A stretch of DNA of 64,000 bases from Actinomadura rayongensis (GTDB taxonomy: Bacteria > Actinomycetota > Actinomycetes > Streptosporangiales > Streptosporangiaceae): NCBI RefSeq assembly GCF_009831215.1, contig NZ_WUTW01000001.1, positions 496,001 to 560,000 of the forward strand. The letters run 5' to 3'. How positions within the stretch are numbered: position 1 is the first letter of the stretch; every line of letters starts with the position of its first letter. The notes under the pieces are model-generated. The model was not told the origin of the DNA. It made no database searches and saw only the letters and a list, made by a program, of their open reading frames with translations. Shown here in pieces: positions 9,453-20,769 of the stretch. Made by a program: the position numbers and the translations under genes.

Positions 9453-9995
9453 ATGCGCGGTGGGCTGCGGTGCCTGGACGGGTCGTCGCTCGCGGTCGTG
9501 CCCGTCCCGGCGCGCGACCGGGGCGGCGTCCGCTACGAGGTCACGCTCGAACTCCGGCGCGACGGCGCCGCGTTCGGCGCGGTGGGGGAGCGCTGCGGGC
9601 ACCTGCTGGCCGGGGCCGCCGCGCGCGTCGCCGCCGCCCGCGCCGACGGATCGCCGCAGGCCAGGCGGTGGCCGGACCCGGACGACCGCTTCCCCGGTCC
9701 CGACGGCGTCCCCGGCCGCGACGCCGAGCTGTTCGCGCTGCGCTGCCGGGAGCGCGCCGACGTCGGGCACACCGGCGCCCTGCCGGGGGAGCTGCGCTGC
9801 ACGTTGCGCACGTCGGCGCACTGGATCCCCATGCCCGGCGGGACGGGCGCCGTGCGCGGCCGGTGGCGGCTGACGCGCCGCGCGGTGCTCGAAGCCTGGG
9901 GGACGGGCGGGCACGGCGTGCGGGCGGTTCTCACTTCGTCCGAACTTCTCCTGTTCCTAACCGATCTCACCAAAGAAATCCGTTCGCTACCCTGA
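9453..9995 (+). CDS. Hypothetical protein
   Basis: 180 residues starting at ATG 9453 with a purine-rich CGGAGGGCCGGG upstream. I do not recognise a family. It has no signal peptide or transmembrane helix. It is rich in Arg and Gly, with a possible beta-rich first half (LAVVPVPARDRGGVRYEVTL) and an amphipathic helix near the C-terminus (SSELLLFLTDLTKEIRSL), which could form a dimer or partner contact. It lies 92 bp after the preceding conserved gene and 51 bp before the prenyl synthase gene, in the same direction, so co-transcription is possible. Moderate confidence that it is a true gene: codon third positions follow the GC-rich pattern of its neighbours. Confidence 0.6.
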   Translation: MRGGLRCLDGSSLAVVPVPARDRGGVRYEVTLELRRDGAAFGAVGERCGHLLAGAAARVAAARADGSPQARRWPDPDDRFPGPDGVPGRDAELFALRCRERADVGHTGALPGELRCTLRTSAHWIPMPGGTGAVRGRWRLTRRAVLEAWGTGGHGVRAVLTSSELLLFLTDLTKEIRSLP

Positions 9996-10046
9996 AGCCC
10001 GACAAACGCCCCCGCGCTCGCCCGGGGTGGTGAGAGGGGACGATCC

Positions 10047-10865
10047 ATGGCCCAACGACGCGCCGCGCGCCTCGGCGCCGCCGTCCGCCGCAGCCGCCCG
10101 TACGGGGCCGTCCGCGACGCCGCGTACCGCATGTACGAGCGCCGCGTGGAGTCGTCCCTGCCCACCGACGTCACGCCGCGCCACGTCGGCGTCATCCTGG
10201 ACGGCAACCGCCGCTGGGCGCGCTCGATGGGCCACACCGACGTCAACCACGGCCACCAGCGCGGCGCCGACAAGATCTCCGAGCTGCTGAGCTGGTGCGA
10301 CGAGGCCGAGGTCGAGGTCGTCACGCTCTGGCTGCTGTCCACCGACAACCTCAACCGGCCGGCCGCCGAGCTGGACCCGCTGCTGGAGATCATCGAGAAC
10401 ACCGTCGAGCGCCTGGCCGCCGACGGACGGCACGTCAAGCCCGTCGGCGCCCTCGACCTGCTGCCCGACAAGACCGCGCGCGTGCTGAAAACCGCGCGCG
10501 AGGCGACATCCGATGCCCCCGGCCTGATTGTGAACGTCGCCGTTGGGTATGGGGGTAGACGTGAGATCGCTGATGCGGTGCGCTCTCTCCTCGTGGAGCA
10601 GGCGTCCCGGGGCACCAGCATCGAGGAGCTGGCCGAGGTCCTCGAAGTGGAGCACATCGCCGAGCATCTCTACACGCGCGGCCAGCCGGACCCCGACCTG
10701 GTCATCCGCACGTCGGGTGAGCAGCGACTGTCCGGCTTCATGCTCTGGCAGAGCGCGCATTCGGAGTTCTACTTCTGCGAGGTCCACTGGCCGGACTTCC
10801 GCAAGGTGGACTTCCTGCGCGCCCTCCGGTCGTATGCCGCGCGCCACCGGCGCTACGGTTCCTGA
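10047..10865 (+). CDS. Cis-prenyltransferase, probably short-chain (Z-farnesyl diphosphate synthase type)
   Basis: 272 residues of the UppS family. Landmarks: HVGVILDGNRRWARSMG near residue 47 (catalytic Asp binding Mg-diphosphate), NVAVGYGGRREI near 160, and RTSGEQRLSGFMLWQ near 220, which binds isopentenyl diphosphate. It condenses allylic diphosphates with IPP. In M. tuberculosis the syntenic Rv1086 makes omega,E,Z-farnesyl diphosphate, later extended to decaprenyl phosphate for cell-wall synthesis. Product length here cannot be read directly, so a long-chain undecaprenyl synthase remains possible. The ATG at 10047 has GAGAGGGGA upstream. Confidence 0.9.
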   Translation: MAQRRAARLGAAVRRSRPYGAVRDAAYRMYERRVESSLPTDVTPRHVGVILDGNRRWARSMGHTDVNHGHQRGADKISELLSWCDEAEVEVVTLWLLSTDNLNRPAAELDPLLEIIENTVERLAADGRHVKPVGALDLLPDKTARVLKTAREATSDAPGLIVNVAVGYGGRREIADAVRSLLVEQASRGTSIEELAEVLEVEHIAEHLYTRGQPDPDLVIRTSGEQRLSGFMLWQSAHSEFYFCEVHWPDFRKVDFLRALRSYAARHRRYGS

Positions 10866-10997
10866 GGACGCCCCTTCGGGACGCGTCCCGACCACCGCTC
10901 GCACCACCGGCACCGAACGCCCCCGCCTTCGGGACCGCCGATGCCGCCGAGCGGACCGCCGCGCCACCGGTAATCCCCCACCAGCCAGGGAGATCGA

Positions 10998-12350
10998 GTG
11001 GCCACAACCCTCCCGCGCCGTCCCGGTTCCGGGATCCCCACCGGAGCAGGCGCCCCGGTCCGGCGCACGTACGTCCTCGACACGAGCGTCCTGCTCGCCG
11101 ACCCGGGGGCGATGACCCGGTTCGCCGAGCACGAGGTCGTACTACCGATCGTCGTCATCTCCGAGCTGGAGGCCAAGCGCCACCATCCCGAACTCGGCTA
11201 CTTCGCCCGCCAGGCCCTGCGCACGCTGGACGACCTCCGGCTCGCGCACGGTCGGCTGGACGAGGCGCTCCCCGTCGGCGACATGGGCGGCACGCTGCGC
11301 GTCGAGCTGAACCACGCGGACCCGACCGTGCTCCCCGACGGGTTCCGGCTCGGCGACAACGACACCCGCATCCTCTCGGTGGCCGCCTGGCTCGCCAAGG
11401 AGGGCAAGGACGTCGTCCTCGTCTCCAAGGACCTCCCGATGCGCGTCAAGGCGTCCGCCGTCGGCCTCACGGCCGAGGAGTACCGGGCGGAGCTGGCGGT
11501 CGTGGAGTCCGGCTGGACCGGGATGCGCGAGATCGAACTGTCGTCCGGCGCGCTGGAGGAGCTGTACGAGCACGGCACCGCCGACCTGGAGCAGGCCCGC
11601 GACCTGCCGTGCCACACCGGGCTGCGGATCCTGTCCGAGCGCGGGTCGGCGCTCGGCCGCGTCCTGCCGGACAAGTCGGTGCGGCTCGTCCGGGGCGACC
11701 GCGAGGTGTTCGGGCTGCGCGGCCGGTCCGCCGAGCAGCGCGTCGCGCTGGACCTGCTCACCGACGAGGACGTCGGCATCGTCTCGCTCGGCGGGCGCGC
11801 GGGCACCGGCAAGTCGGCGCTGGCGCTGTGCGCGGGCCTGGACGCGGTCATGGAGCGGCGGCGGCACCGCAAGGTCGTCGTGTTCCGGCCGCTGTACGCG
11901 GTCGGCGGGCAGGACCTCGGCTACCTGCCGGGGTCGGAGAACGAGAAGATGTCGCCGTGGGCGCAGGCCGTCTACGACACGCTCTCGGCCGTCACGACGC
12001 CCGAGGTCATCGACGAGGTCCTGGACCGGGGGATGCTGGAGGTCCTGCCGCTCACCCACATCCGCGGCCGGTCCCTGCACGACGCGTTCGTGATCGTGGA
12101 CGAGGCGCAGTCGCTGGAGCGCGGCGTGCTGCTGACCGTCCTGTCCCGGGTCGGGGCGGGGTCGCGGGTCGTCCTGACCCATGACGTGGCGCAGCGCGAC
12201 AATCTCCGCGTCGGCCGGCACGACGGCGTCGCGGCGGTCGTGGAACGGTTGAAGGGGCATCCGCTGTTCGCGCACGTCACGCTGACGCGCTCGGAGCGGT
12301 CGCCGATCGCCGCGCTCGTCACCGATCTGCTGGAGGACGTCGGCTCGTAG
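10998..12350 (+). CDS. phoH2: PIN-domain/PhoH ATPase fusion (PhoH2)
   Basis: 450 residues. Residues about 20-150 form a PIN ribonuclease domain: [13 protein letters not shown] gives the first acidic residues, then SELEAKRHH and [12 protein letters not shown]. Residues about 225-450 are a PhoH-like ATPase with Walker [13 protein letters not shown] near 268, Walker B VDEAQSLE near 368 and [11 protein letters not shown]. PhoH2 proteins of mycobacteria (Rv1095) have ATP-dependent RNA helicase and RNase activity and are linked to toxin-antitoxin biology. No antitoxin gene is evident here. It starts with GTG 10998 behind AGGGAGATCGA and is followed by a strong terminator. Confidence 0.93.
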   Translation: MATTLPRRPGSGIPTGAGAPVRRTYVLDTSVLLADPGAMTRFAEHEVVLPIVVISELEAKRHHPELGYFARQALRTLDDLRLAHGRLDEALPVGDMGGTLRVELNHADPTVLPDGFRLGDNDTRILSVAAWLAKEGKDVVLVSKDLPMRVKASAVGLTAEEYRAELAVVESGWTGMREIELSSGALEELYEHGTADLEQARDLPCHTGLRILSERGSALGRVLPDKSVRLVRGDREVFGLRGRSAEQRVALDLLTDEDVGIVSLGGRAGTGKSALALCAGLDAVMERRRHRKVVVFRPLYAVGGQDLGYLPGSENEKMSPWAQAVYDTLSAVTTPEVIDEVLDRGMLEVLPLTHIRGRSLHDAFVIVDEAQSLERGVLLTVLSRVGAGSRVVLTHDVAQRDNLRVGRHDGVAAVVERLKGHPLFAHVTLTRSERSPIAALVTDLLEDVGS

Positions 12351-12358
12351 CACGCGCC

Positions 12359-12394
12359 GCCCGCCCGCGCGCCGGTCCGGGCGCGCGGGCGGGC
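12359..12394 (+). terminator. Intrinsic terminator after phoH2
   Basis: A perfect 15-bp GC stem (12359-12373 with 12380-12394) around a 6-nt loop, GGTCCG, is followed within a few bases by ATTTT (12400-12404). It lies 9 bp after the phoH2 stop. Stem strength and the T-run support transcription termination. Confidence 0.85.
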
Positions 12395-12445
12395 CGTGCA
12401 ATTTTCGGTTACGTCCCGGGGTGGGACGGTCTCGGCCTGTATCGG

Positions 12446-12461
12446 TGTGAAGAAGGTCACA
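12446..12461. promoter_or_regulatory. CRP-type operator TGTGA-N6-TCACA
   Basis: The sequence TGTGAAGAAGGTCACA has perfect half sites of the cyclic-AMP receptor protein consensus, which the actinobacterial CRP (Rv3676 in M. tuberculosis) shares. It sits in the 408-bp gap before a secreted lysozyme-like gene; in M. tuberculosis CRP activates rpfA, another wall-cleaving factor. A TTGACA hexamer at 12525-12530 lies downstream, with only a poor -10. The rest of the gap (12395-12758) shows no gene and no c-di-AMP riboswitch. Confidence 0.55.
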
Positions 12462-12758
12462 GTGTGCGGGCGAGTGACAAAGAACCCCAGCTCTGCGCGG
12501 CGATCCCGGGGGTTCCTCGGCAGGTTGACAAAGTGCCGGGCCGTCCTTTCCATCTCGATTCGGTTGCGAAGCGGGTCGGCGGGTCGGGCATTGTGTGTCC
12601 CCGTAAGCACCCCTGGAACGGTGCCCCGGCCGCGTCTCCCCCCGGAAGCGCGCGCAGGCCGGGCCCGTCCGCCGCCCGGCACCCCGCACGTCCGCCCGGG
12701 ACGGGGGTGACGCAGCTCGCACGCGCGTCCATGCGGTGCGACCGTCGGAAGGACCGCC

Positions 12759-13643
12759 TTGTCCGGAGACTCGAACGGGTCACCCTGGCGAGACGATCAC
12801 CAGCGCTCCCCCCACTTCCCCCCGGCACCGGACGCCGACGACGTCCGCGTCGCGGGCCCGCCGCCCGGCTTCGGCGGCGACGCCGCCCGCGCGGGCGACA
12901 CGGCGGCCCTGGCCCCCGTGGCGACGCTGCCGCGTCCCGAGCAGCCCCGCGACGAGCTGGGCGCCCCGGCCCCGCGCCGCGCGGGCCGCCGCGCGCCCCG
13001 CTCCGGCCGCCGGACGGGCCTGGCCGTGGCCGCCGTCGTCGGCGGCGCGGCCCTCGCGGTCGGCGGCGGCTCGGTCGCCGCGCTCGCGTTCACCGGCGAC
13101 GACGCGCCCGACCACGGCACGGTGAAGTCCGCGCCCGTCGCCGACGCCGCCGTCCCGGAGATCGACACCACGGCCCTCGCCGCCGAGCGGCGCAAGAAGG
13201 CCCTGGCGCGCGCCGGCCGCGAGGCGGGCGACCTGCGCGCACCGACGCTGCGCGTGAAGGGCAGCCCGATCCCGTCCAAGACCCCGACGCCGTCGGGCGG
13301 CAACGGCGGCGGTGGCGGCGCGGGCGCCGACCCGGTCCCGGCGGGCGAGGCGCAGCAGATCGCCAAGGCGATGCTCCCGAGCTACGGCTTCGGCGGCGAC
13401 GGCCAGTTCGCGTGCCTGGTGAAGCTGTGGAACAAGGAGAGCGGCTGGCGCACGACGGCGGCCAACCCGTCCGGCGCCTACGGCATCCCGCAGGCGCTGC
13501 CCGGCTCCAAGATGGCCAGCGCGGGCTCGGACTGGCGGACGAGCGCTCGCACCCAGATCAAGTGGGGCCTCGGCTACATCAAGAGCCGCCACGGCACGCC
13601 CTGCGGCGCCTGGAACCACTCCGAGCAGAACGGCTGGTACTAG
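12759..13643 (+). CDS. Membrane-anchored/secreted lysozyme-like transglycosylase
   Basis: 294 residues. About 80 polar N-terminal residues precede one hydrophobic helix (about 87-107, [17 protein letters not shown]), then a Lys/Ala-rich linker and a C-terminal catalytic domain (about 200-294). That domain shows KLWNKESGW with the likely catalytic E227, [11 protein letters not shown] and a closing [11 protein letters not shown], as in aggregation-promoting-factor/SLT-like wall enzymes. It probably cleaves glycan strands outside the membrane. TTG 12759 was chosen because GGAAGGA lies just upstream and no ATG/GTG fits. The stop overlaps the convergent fumC stop by 4 bp. A CRP-like site lies about 300 bp upstream. 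Confidence 0.82.
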   Translation: MSGDSNGSPWRDDHQRSPHFPPAPDADDVRVAGPPPGFGGDAARAGDTAALAPVATLPRPEQPRDELGAPAPRRAGRRAPRSGRRTGLAVAAVVGGAALAVGGGSVAALAFTGDDAPDHGTVKSAPVADAAVPEIDTTALAAERRKKALARAGREAGDLRAPTLRVKGSPIPSKTPTPSGGNGGGGGAGADPVPAGEAQQIAKAMLPSYGFGGDGQFACLVKLWNKESGWRTTAANPSGAYGIPQALPGSKMASAGSDWRTSARTQIKWGLGYIKSRHGTPCGAWNHSEQNGWY

Positions 13644-15028
13644 GACGGCGCGGTCATCGACAGCACGTCGAGGACCGCGTCGAGTTCCTCCTCGCTGATC
13701 GCGCCGCTCGTGACGTGGCCGCGTTCCACCACGACCTGGCGGATCGTCTTGCGCTCGGCGAGGGCCTGCTTGGCGATCTTGGCGGCCTCCTCGTAGCCGA
13801 CGTAGCGGTTCAGCGGCGTCACGATCGACGGTGAGGACTCGGCGTACTCGCGCAGGCGGGGCTCGTCGGCCTCGATGCCGTCCACGCAGCGGTCGGCGAG
13901 CAGGCGCGTGACGGCGGCCAGCAGCGCGATCGACTCCAGGACGTTGCGGGCCATCATCGGCAGCATCACGTTCAGCTCGAAGTTGCCCGCCGCGCCGCCC
14001 GCCGTCACGGCCGCGTCGTTGCCGATCACCTGCGCCGCGACCTGGACGGCCGCCTCCGGCAGCACCGGGTTCACCTTGCCCGGCATGATCGACGAGCCGG
14101 GCTGCAGGTCGGGCAGGCGGATCTCGCCGAGCCCGGCGCGCGGTCCCGAGCCCATCCAGCGCAGGTCGTTGGCGATCTTGGTGAGGCTCACCGCGATCGT
14201 CTTCAGGGCGCCGGACGTCTCGACCAGCCCGTCCCGCGCGCCCTGCGCCTCGAAGTGGTCGCGCGCCTCGGTGAACGGCAGGTCGGTCAGCGCGACCAGC
14301 TCGGCGATGACGCGCGCGCCGAAGCCGTGCGGGGTGTTGATGCCGGTGCCGACGGCCGTCCCGCCGAGCGGCAGCTCCGCGAGGCGGGGCAGGACGGCCT
14401 CCAGCCGCTCCACGCCGTGCCGCAGCTGCGCCGCGTAGCCGCCGAACTCCTGGCCGAGCGTGACGGGCGTCGCGTCCATGAGGTGCGTCCGGCCCGCCTT
14501 GACGACCCGCGCGAAGTCCACGGACTTGCGGTCGAACGCCGTCGCCAGGTGCCGCAGCGCGGGGATCAGGTCGTTGACGACGGCGTCGGTCGCGGCGACG
14601 TGGATCGAGGACGGGAACACGTCGTTGGACGACTGGGACGCGTTCACGTCGTCGTTCGGGTGCACGGGCCGTCCCAGCCGCTCCTGCGCGAGCGTGGCGA
14701 CGACCTCGTTGGCGTTCATGTTGGACGACGTGCCCGAGCCCGTCTGGAACACGTCGACGGGGAACTGGTCGTTCCAGCGCCCGTCGGCGACCTCCAGGGC
14801 CGCCGCGCGGATCGCGGCGGCGACGTCGGCGTCCAGCACGCCCAGCTCGGCGTTCACGGTCGCGGCGGCGGCCTTGATGCGGGCGAGTGCGGCGATGTGG
14901 GCGGGCTCCAGGCCGCGTCCGGAGATCGGGAAGTTCTCCACCGCGCGCTGCGTCTGCGCCCGCCACTTCGCGGCGGCCGGGACGCGGACGTCGCCCATCG
15001 AATCGTGCTCGACCCGGTACTCGGTCAT
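13640..15028 (-). CDS. fumC: Fumarate hydratase, class II
   Basis: 462 residues of the iron-independent, tetrameric fumarase family; it interconverts fumarate and malate in the TCA cycle. Visible landmarks: [15 protein letters not shown] near residue 95, [16 protein letters not shown] near 130, [20 protein letters not shown] near 180 and the family signature [12 protein letters not shown] near 318. Length is normal. It is the syntenic counterpart of Rv1098c. It is the last gene of a minus-strand run with the kinase and, further upstream, a class I fumarase, so the cell encodes both an oxygen-stable and an Fe-S fumarase within 5 kb. Confidence 0.97.
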   Translation of the reverse strand: MTEYRVEHDSMGDVRVPAAAKWRAQTQRAVENFPISGRGLEPAHIAALARIKAAAATVNAELGVLDADVAAAIRAAALEVADGRWNDQFPVDVFQTGSGTSSNMNANEVVATLAQERLGRPVHPNDDVNASQSSNDVFPSSIHVAATDAVVNDLIPALRHLATAFDRKSVDFARVVKAGRTHLMDATPVTLGQEFGGYAAQLRHGVERLEAVLPRLAELPLGGTAVGTGINTPHGFGARVIAELVALTDLPFTEARDHFEAQGARDGLVETSGALKTIAVSLTKIANDLRWMGSGPRAGLGEIRLPDLQPGSSIMPGKVNPVLPEAAVQVAAQVIGNDAAVTAGGAAGNFELNVMLPMMARNVLESIALLAAVTRLLADRCVDGIEADEPRLREYAESSPSIVTPLNRYVGYEEAAKIAKQALAERKTIRQVVVERGHVTSGAISEEELDAVLDVLSMTAPS

Positions 15029-15118
15029 GATTCCGCCCCCTGATCCAGAGTCCTCGTTCTCAGTGCAGCGAGGTCGCGTCCCCAGCCATTCCCCGGCCGG
15101 GACGCTTCATGGATCGGT

Positions 15119-16375
15119 TCACTGCCCGGCGGGCGCCCGGACGGTGTAGTTGCGGCGCTCGCCGGGGCCGCCGAGCGGCTTCTTCCGGCCGTTGACCCAC
15201 ACTTCGCAGGCCGCCGAGTCGTACACGACGGCGTTCAACCGCGGCTGGTCGAACCGGCGGGCGCTGCCCACCGGCACGGTCTCGTTGTTGGCGAGGACGG
15301 TCAGGGTGTCCCCGGGGATCGCGACGAAGATGCGGCAGCCGGCCGTCCGCGCCTTGACCAGCAGCGACCCCGACCCCGTCGGGCCGGGCGCGACGGTCGG
15401 CGGCGGCGCGGTGCTCGGCCTGCCGTCGGGCTGCTCGCGCATCATCCCGACGGTGAGGGCGGTCGCGCCGATCGCGCAGGACGCGACGACGCCGCCCGCG
15501 AGCGCGATCACCGCCATCACGCGCAGCCGGGGCGCGCCGGAGCGGCGGGCCGAGCGGGGGCCGGTGAGGGCGCGCTCCAGCCGGTCCACGGCGCGGGCGT
15601 GGGTGAGGCGGCGGGTCGGGTGCTTCTCCAGCAGCCCGGTGACGACGGACGCGAGCGGCCCGGCGTTGCGCGGGGTCGGCGGCGGCTCGTTGGCGAGGGC
15701 GCTGAGCGTCGCCATGACGTTGTCGCGTTCGAACGGAGGCTTGCCCTCCAGCGCCGCGTAGAGCGTCGCGCCGAGGGACCACAGGTCCGAGCGGGGGGTG
15801 GCCTTCTCCCCGGCCGCGACCTCGGGCGCGACGTAGGCGGGGGAGCCCATGAAGTGGCCGGTCTTGGTGAGGCTGGCCGAGCCGGAGGAGAACGCGAGCC
15901 CGAAGTCGGTGAGGACGACGCGGTCGCCGTCCAGCAGGACGTTGCTGGGCTTGAGGTCCCGGTGGACGATCCCGGACCGGTGCGCGACGGCCAGCGCGTC
16001 CAGCAGCCGGCGGCCGATGTAGCCGACCTGGTCGGGCGGGAGCGGGCCGGAGCGCTCGATGAGCTGTTCCAGGCTGGGCGCCTCGATCAGCTCCATGATG
16101 ATCCACGGGCGGCCCTGCTCGATGACGACGTCGTAGACCTCGATGATCGAGGTGGAGCGGAGCTGTGCCGGCGCCCGTGCCTCACGGAGCGTGCGGCGGT
16201 AGAAGACGACCCGGTCGTTCTCGGTGAGGTCGGCGGGCAGCCGCAGCTCCTTGATCGCCACCGCGCGATCGAGGAGGTCGTCATGCCCGCGCCAGACGGT
16301 GCCGTTGGCACCCTGGCCGATTTCCGAGACCAGCCGGTAGCGCGTCGCGAGCACGAGGCGCTCAGACTGAGACAT
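15119..16375 (-). CDS. Membrane serine/threonine protein kinase
   Basis: 418 residues. Residues about 15-275 are a Hanks-type kinase: a slightly unusual glycine loop IGQGANGTVW, VAIKELRL with the ATP lysine near 42, HRDLKPSNVLL near 137, TDFGLAF near 155 and a MGSPAYVAPE activation-loop end. One transmembrane helix (about 300-320) separates it from an external domain of about 90 residues with paired cysteines (GCRIF, AACEVW), which may sense or bind a wall component; it has no PASTA repeats. I start at ATG 16375, not upstream. It is located between two fumarase genes; no substrate can be assigned. Confidence 0.9.
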   Translation of the reverse strand: MSQSERLVLATRYRLVSEIGQGANGTVWRGHDDLLDRAVAIKELRLPADLTENDRVVFYRRTLREARAPAQLRSTSIIEVYDVVIEQGRPWIIMELIEAPSLEQLIERSGPLPPDQVGYIGRRLLDALAVAHRSGIVHRDLKPSNVLLDGDRVVLTDFGLAFSSGSASLTKTGHFMGSPAYVAPEVAAGEKATPRSDLWSLGATLYAALEGKPPFERDNVMATLSALANEPPPTPRNAGPLASVVTGLLEKHPTRRLTHARAVDRLERALTGPRSARRSGAPRLRVMAVIALAGGVVASCAIGATALTVGMMREQPDGRPSTAPPPTVAPGPTGSGSLLVKARTAGCRIFVAIPGDTLTVLANNETVPVGSARRFDQPRLNAVVYDSAACEVWVNGRKKPLGGPGERRNYTVRAPAGQ

Positions 16376-16659
16376 GGGGGAAAGATACCGGAGTGGCCGC
16401 GCGGTCATTGAGGAGTCGGCACGACCAACATGATTTTCGGGACGATACCGTGACGTCTCGCCGGGCCGCCTCGTGCGCCCGCGTTCCGGTTCCGTTCATC
16501 GGGCGCCTTCCTGACGCGGCGGCGTTTGTCATCCGGCCGCAAGGCCGCAGCGCTTCAGGCCGGATTCGGACGGGTTGTCCGGATCCAGTGTGCCGGGGGA
16601 CGGGCCGGAGCGCACGGGGTCGCCGGAGATGCGGCCCGTCCCGCCCGGAACAAGGGTAA

Positions 16660-16708
16660 AAGATGATCTCCCGGGGCCTTGGAACGATTTTCCCAAGATG
16701 ATCTTGGG
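16660..16708. repeat. Repeated AAGATGATCT boxes and palindrome in the fumA-kinase gap
   Basis: The 337-bp gap 16376-16712 holds no gene. Near the end of fumA the decamer AAGATGATCT occurs twice (16660-16669 and 16695-16704, 35 bp apart). The second copy lies in the inverted repeat CCCAAGATGATCTTGGG (16692-16708). It may be a weak terminator stem for fumA or a binding site in the kinase upstream region; no U-tract follows on the fumA strand. Confidence 0.4.
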
Positions 16709-16712
16709 GGCG

Positions 16713-18345
<1,633 letters not shown>

Positions 18346-18353
<8 letters not shown>

Positions 18354-19281
18354 TCGGGATCCTCGCGCGTTCGGGTGGGGCCGCCCTTAGGTTACGACTT
18401 GCCGGTGGCGGGGCCGTCCGCCGCATGCCGAGCAGGACGCCCGCGCTGACGAGCGCCGAGCCGGCCAGTTCGGCGGGGCTCGGGGCGCCGAGGCCGAGCG
18501 CCGCCGTCGTCGCGACCGCGCTGACCGGGATCATGCCGGTGAACAGGCCCGCGCGGTCGGGTCCGAGGCGGCCGAGCGCGTCGTACCAGAGCAGGAACGC
18601 GACCGTCGTGATCACGACCGCGAGGAACGCCAGGGCCGCCGCCTCCTTCGCCGTGGGGACGCGGACGACGCGCGTTCCGTCCACGACGAGCCCGGCGGCC
18701 AGCAGCATCGGCGCGGCGAGCCCGGCCGTGTACGCCGAGACGCGCAGCGGGCCGAGGCGCGGCAGCAGCGGGAGCGCGAGCAGCGAGAAGCAGACCTCGC
18801 CCGCGAGCGCGCCGAACGCGAACGCCAGCCCGCGCGGGGACGCGCCCCCGAGGCCCGTGGCGACCGCCGTGCCCGCCGTCACGACGGCCGCGCCCGCGAC
18901 GACCGTGGCGGCGGGACGGGCGCGGCGGGCCAGGTACGGTCCGGCGACGGCGAGCACGACGGGGGAGACCGCGATGACCGTCCCGGTGGTGGCGGGGCTG
19001 GTGTCGCGGACGGCGGCGAGCACGCACAGGTTGAAGCCCGCCAGCCCGGTGAGCGCGAGCGCGGCGAGCAGCGCCACGTCCCTTGCGCGAAGCTTCGGGG
19101 GCGGCCCGCCCGCCACGCGGACGAGCGCGCCGAGGATCGCCGCCGCGATCCCGTAGCGGACGGCCTGCCCGCCGAGCGCGGGGAACTGCGCGAGCAGCGC
19201 GGACACGGCGGGCAGCGCGCCGACGAGCGCCATCCCGGACGCGGCGCCGACCATGCCGCGCGCGGTGCTGGTGAGAGGCAT
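18346..19281 (-). CDS. EamA/DMT-family exporter
   Basis: 311 residues, almost entirely hydrophobic, with about ten predicted helices in two EamA repeats (first about 5-140, second about 150-285). Typical small motifs are [13 protein letters not shown] and [17 protein letters not shown] before the last helices. These proteins export amino acids or other small metabolites. Start ATG 19281 was chosen because the membrane repeats begin immediately and the gene is divergent from a MocR regulator 69 bp away. MocR-EamA pairs often concern amino acids or vitamin B6 compounds. It overlaps fumA by 8 bp. Confidence 0.88.
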
Positions 19282-19303
19282 ACGTGGGACGCTAGAAGCG
19301 CCC

Positions 19304-19347
19304 TGGTCCACCGGACAGGGCCAATTCGTCCCCCGTTCTCTGGACCA
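19304..19347. promoter_or_regulatory. Inverted TGGTCCA/TGGACCA pair between mocR and exporter gene
   Basis: TGGTCCA (19304-19310) and its exact reverse complement TGGACCA (19341-19347) flank the short divergent promoter region. The second ends 3 bp before the mocR ATG. Their placement suits binding of the MocR protein to control both directions. Assignment to MocR is inference. Confidence 0.5.
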
Positions 19348-19350
19348 ATC

Positions 19351-20742
19351 ATGGACTTGCACCTTCCGCTGGACCGGACGTCCGGGCTGGCCGTGCAGAT
19401 CGCGGCCGGGCTGCGCGCCGGGATCCGCGCCGGACGGCTGACGGCCGGGACGCGGCTGCCGTCCAGCCGCGCGCTCGCGCAGGACCTCGGGGTGTCGCGC
19501 GGCGTCGTCGTCACCGCCTACGAGCAGTTGCTCGCCGAGGGCTTCCTGGTGGCGCGGCCGGGGGACGGGACGCGGGTCGCGCCGCTGGCCCGTCCGTCCG
19601 CGGGCGACGCGGGCGCGGCCCGGCCGGACGAGCCGCGCGCCGCCGTCGCCGACCTGCGGCCCGGCCAGCCGGACCTGGCGGCGTTCCCGCGCGCCCGGTG
19701 GCTGGCCGCGCTGCGCGCCGCCCTGCGCGACAGCCCGCACGACGCGCTGCTCGGCTACCCCGACCCGGCCGGGGACCGCGCGCTGCGGACGGAGCTGGCC
19801 GGGTACCTCGGGCGCGTCCGGGCCGCCGACGCGTCCGCCGACCGGATCACGATCGTCAGCGGCGTCGCGCACGGGCTGTCGGCGCTGGCGGGGCTGCTGG
19901 CGCGGGACGGGCGCGTCCTCGCCGTCGAGGACCCGACGAGCGACCGCCAGCTCCCGCTGCTGCACGCGACCGGAGCGCGCATCGTCCGGGTGCCGGTGGA
20001 CGCCGAGGGCCTGGACGTCGCCGCGCTCGCCGCGTCGTCCGCGCGGGCCGTGCTCGTCACCCCCGCGCACCAGTACCCGACCGGCGTCGTCCTGTCGCCC
20101 GCGCGCCGGGCCGCGCTGATCGCCTGGGCGCGCGCCACCGGCGGCATCGTCGTGGAGGACGACTACGACGCCGAGTTCCGCTACGACCGCGACCCCGTCG
20201 GCTGCCTCCAGGGCGTCGCGCCCGAACGCGTCGTGCTGCTCGGCTCGGTGACCAAGGCGCTCGCGCCCGCGCTGCGGCTCGGCTGGGCCGTAGCGCCGCC
20301 CGCGCTGACCGACGGGCTGCGCGAGCACCGGGCGCTGACCGATCTCGGCAACCCGTCGCTGGAGCAGCGCGCCCTGGCCCGCTTCCTCGCCGACGGCGGC
20401 CACGACCGGCACCTGCGCGTCATGCGCCGCCGCTACCGGGCGCGCCGCGACGCGCTCGCCGCCGCCCTGCGCGCCCGCCTGCCGGACGCGACCGTGCGGG
20501 GCGTGTCGGCGGGCCTGCACCTGTACGTCGAACTGCCGCCGGGCTGCGACGAGGACGCCGTGGTCGCGGCGGCGGCGGACGGCGGCGTCCTCGTCACCGG
20601 GGCGCGCTCCTCGTGGTCGCGCGAGCGCGCCGACGCGGCGCCGCCCGCGCTCGTCCTCGGTTACGGACGAACCGGAACGGCGCGCCTGGAGCGGTCCGTC
20701 GAAGTTCTCGCCCGCGCGGTTACGCCGCGTGCCCACGGGTAG
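19351..20742 (+). CDS. MocR-type GntR regulator with aminotransferase-like domain
   Basis: 463 residues. Residues 1-75 form a GntR winged helix (GTRLPSSRALAQDLGVSRGV, then AYEQLLAEGFLVARPGDGT). Residues about 100-455 are a fold-type I aminotransferase domain with the PLP lysine at K302 in LGSVTKALAPALRLGW and EDDYDAEFRYD before it. Such proteins sense PLP or amino-acid adducts and usually control a neighbouring gene, here the divergent EamA exporter. ATG 19351 directly follows a TGGACCA box and lacks a Shine-Dalgarno sequence, so the transcript may be leaderless. Confidence 0.93.
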   Translation: MDLHLPLDRTSGLAVQIAAGLRAGIRAGRLTAGTRLPSSRALAQDLGVSRGVVVTAYEQLLAEGFLVARPGDGTRVAPLARPSAGDAGAARPDEPRAAVADLRPGQPDLAAFPRARWLAALRAALRDSPHDALLGYPDPAGDRALRTELAGYLGRVRAADASADRITIVSGVAHGLSALAGLLARDGRVLAVEDPTSDRQLPLLHATGARIVRVPVDAEGLDVAALAASSARAVLVTPAHQYPTGVVLSPARRAALIAWARATGGIVVEDDYDAEFRYDRDPVGCLQGVAPERVVLLGSVTKALAPALRLGWAVAPPALTDGLREHRALTDLGNPSLEQRALARFLADGGHDRHLRVMRRRYRARRDALAAALRARLPDATVRGVSAGLHLYVELPPGCDEDAVVAAAADGGVLVTGARSSWSRERADAAPPALVLGYGRTGTARLERSVEVLARAVTPRAHG

Positions 20743-20769
20743 AGCCCCGGTCTGAGCGAAGGAGGACGG

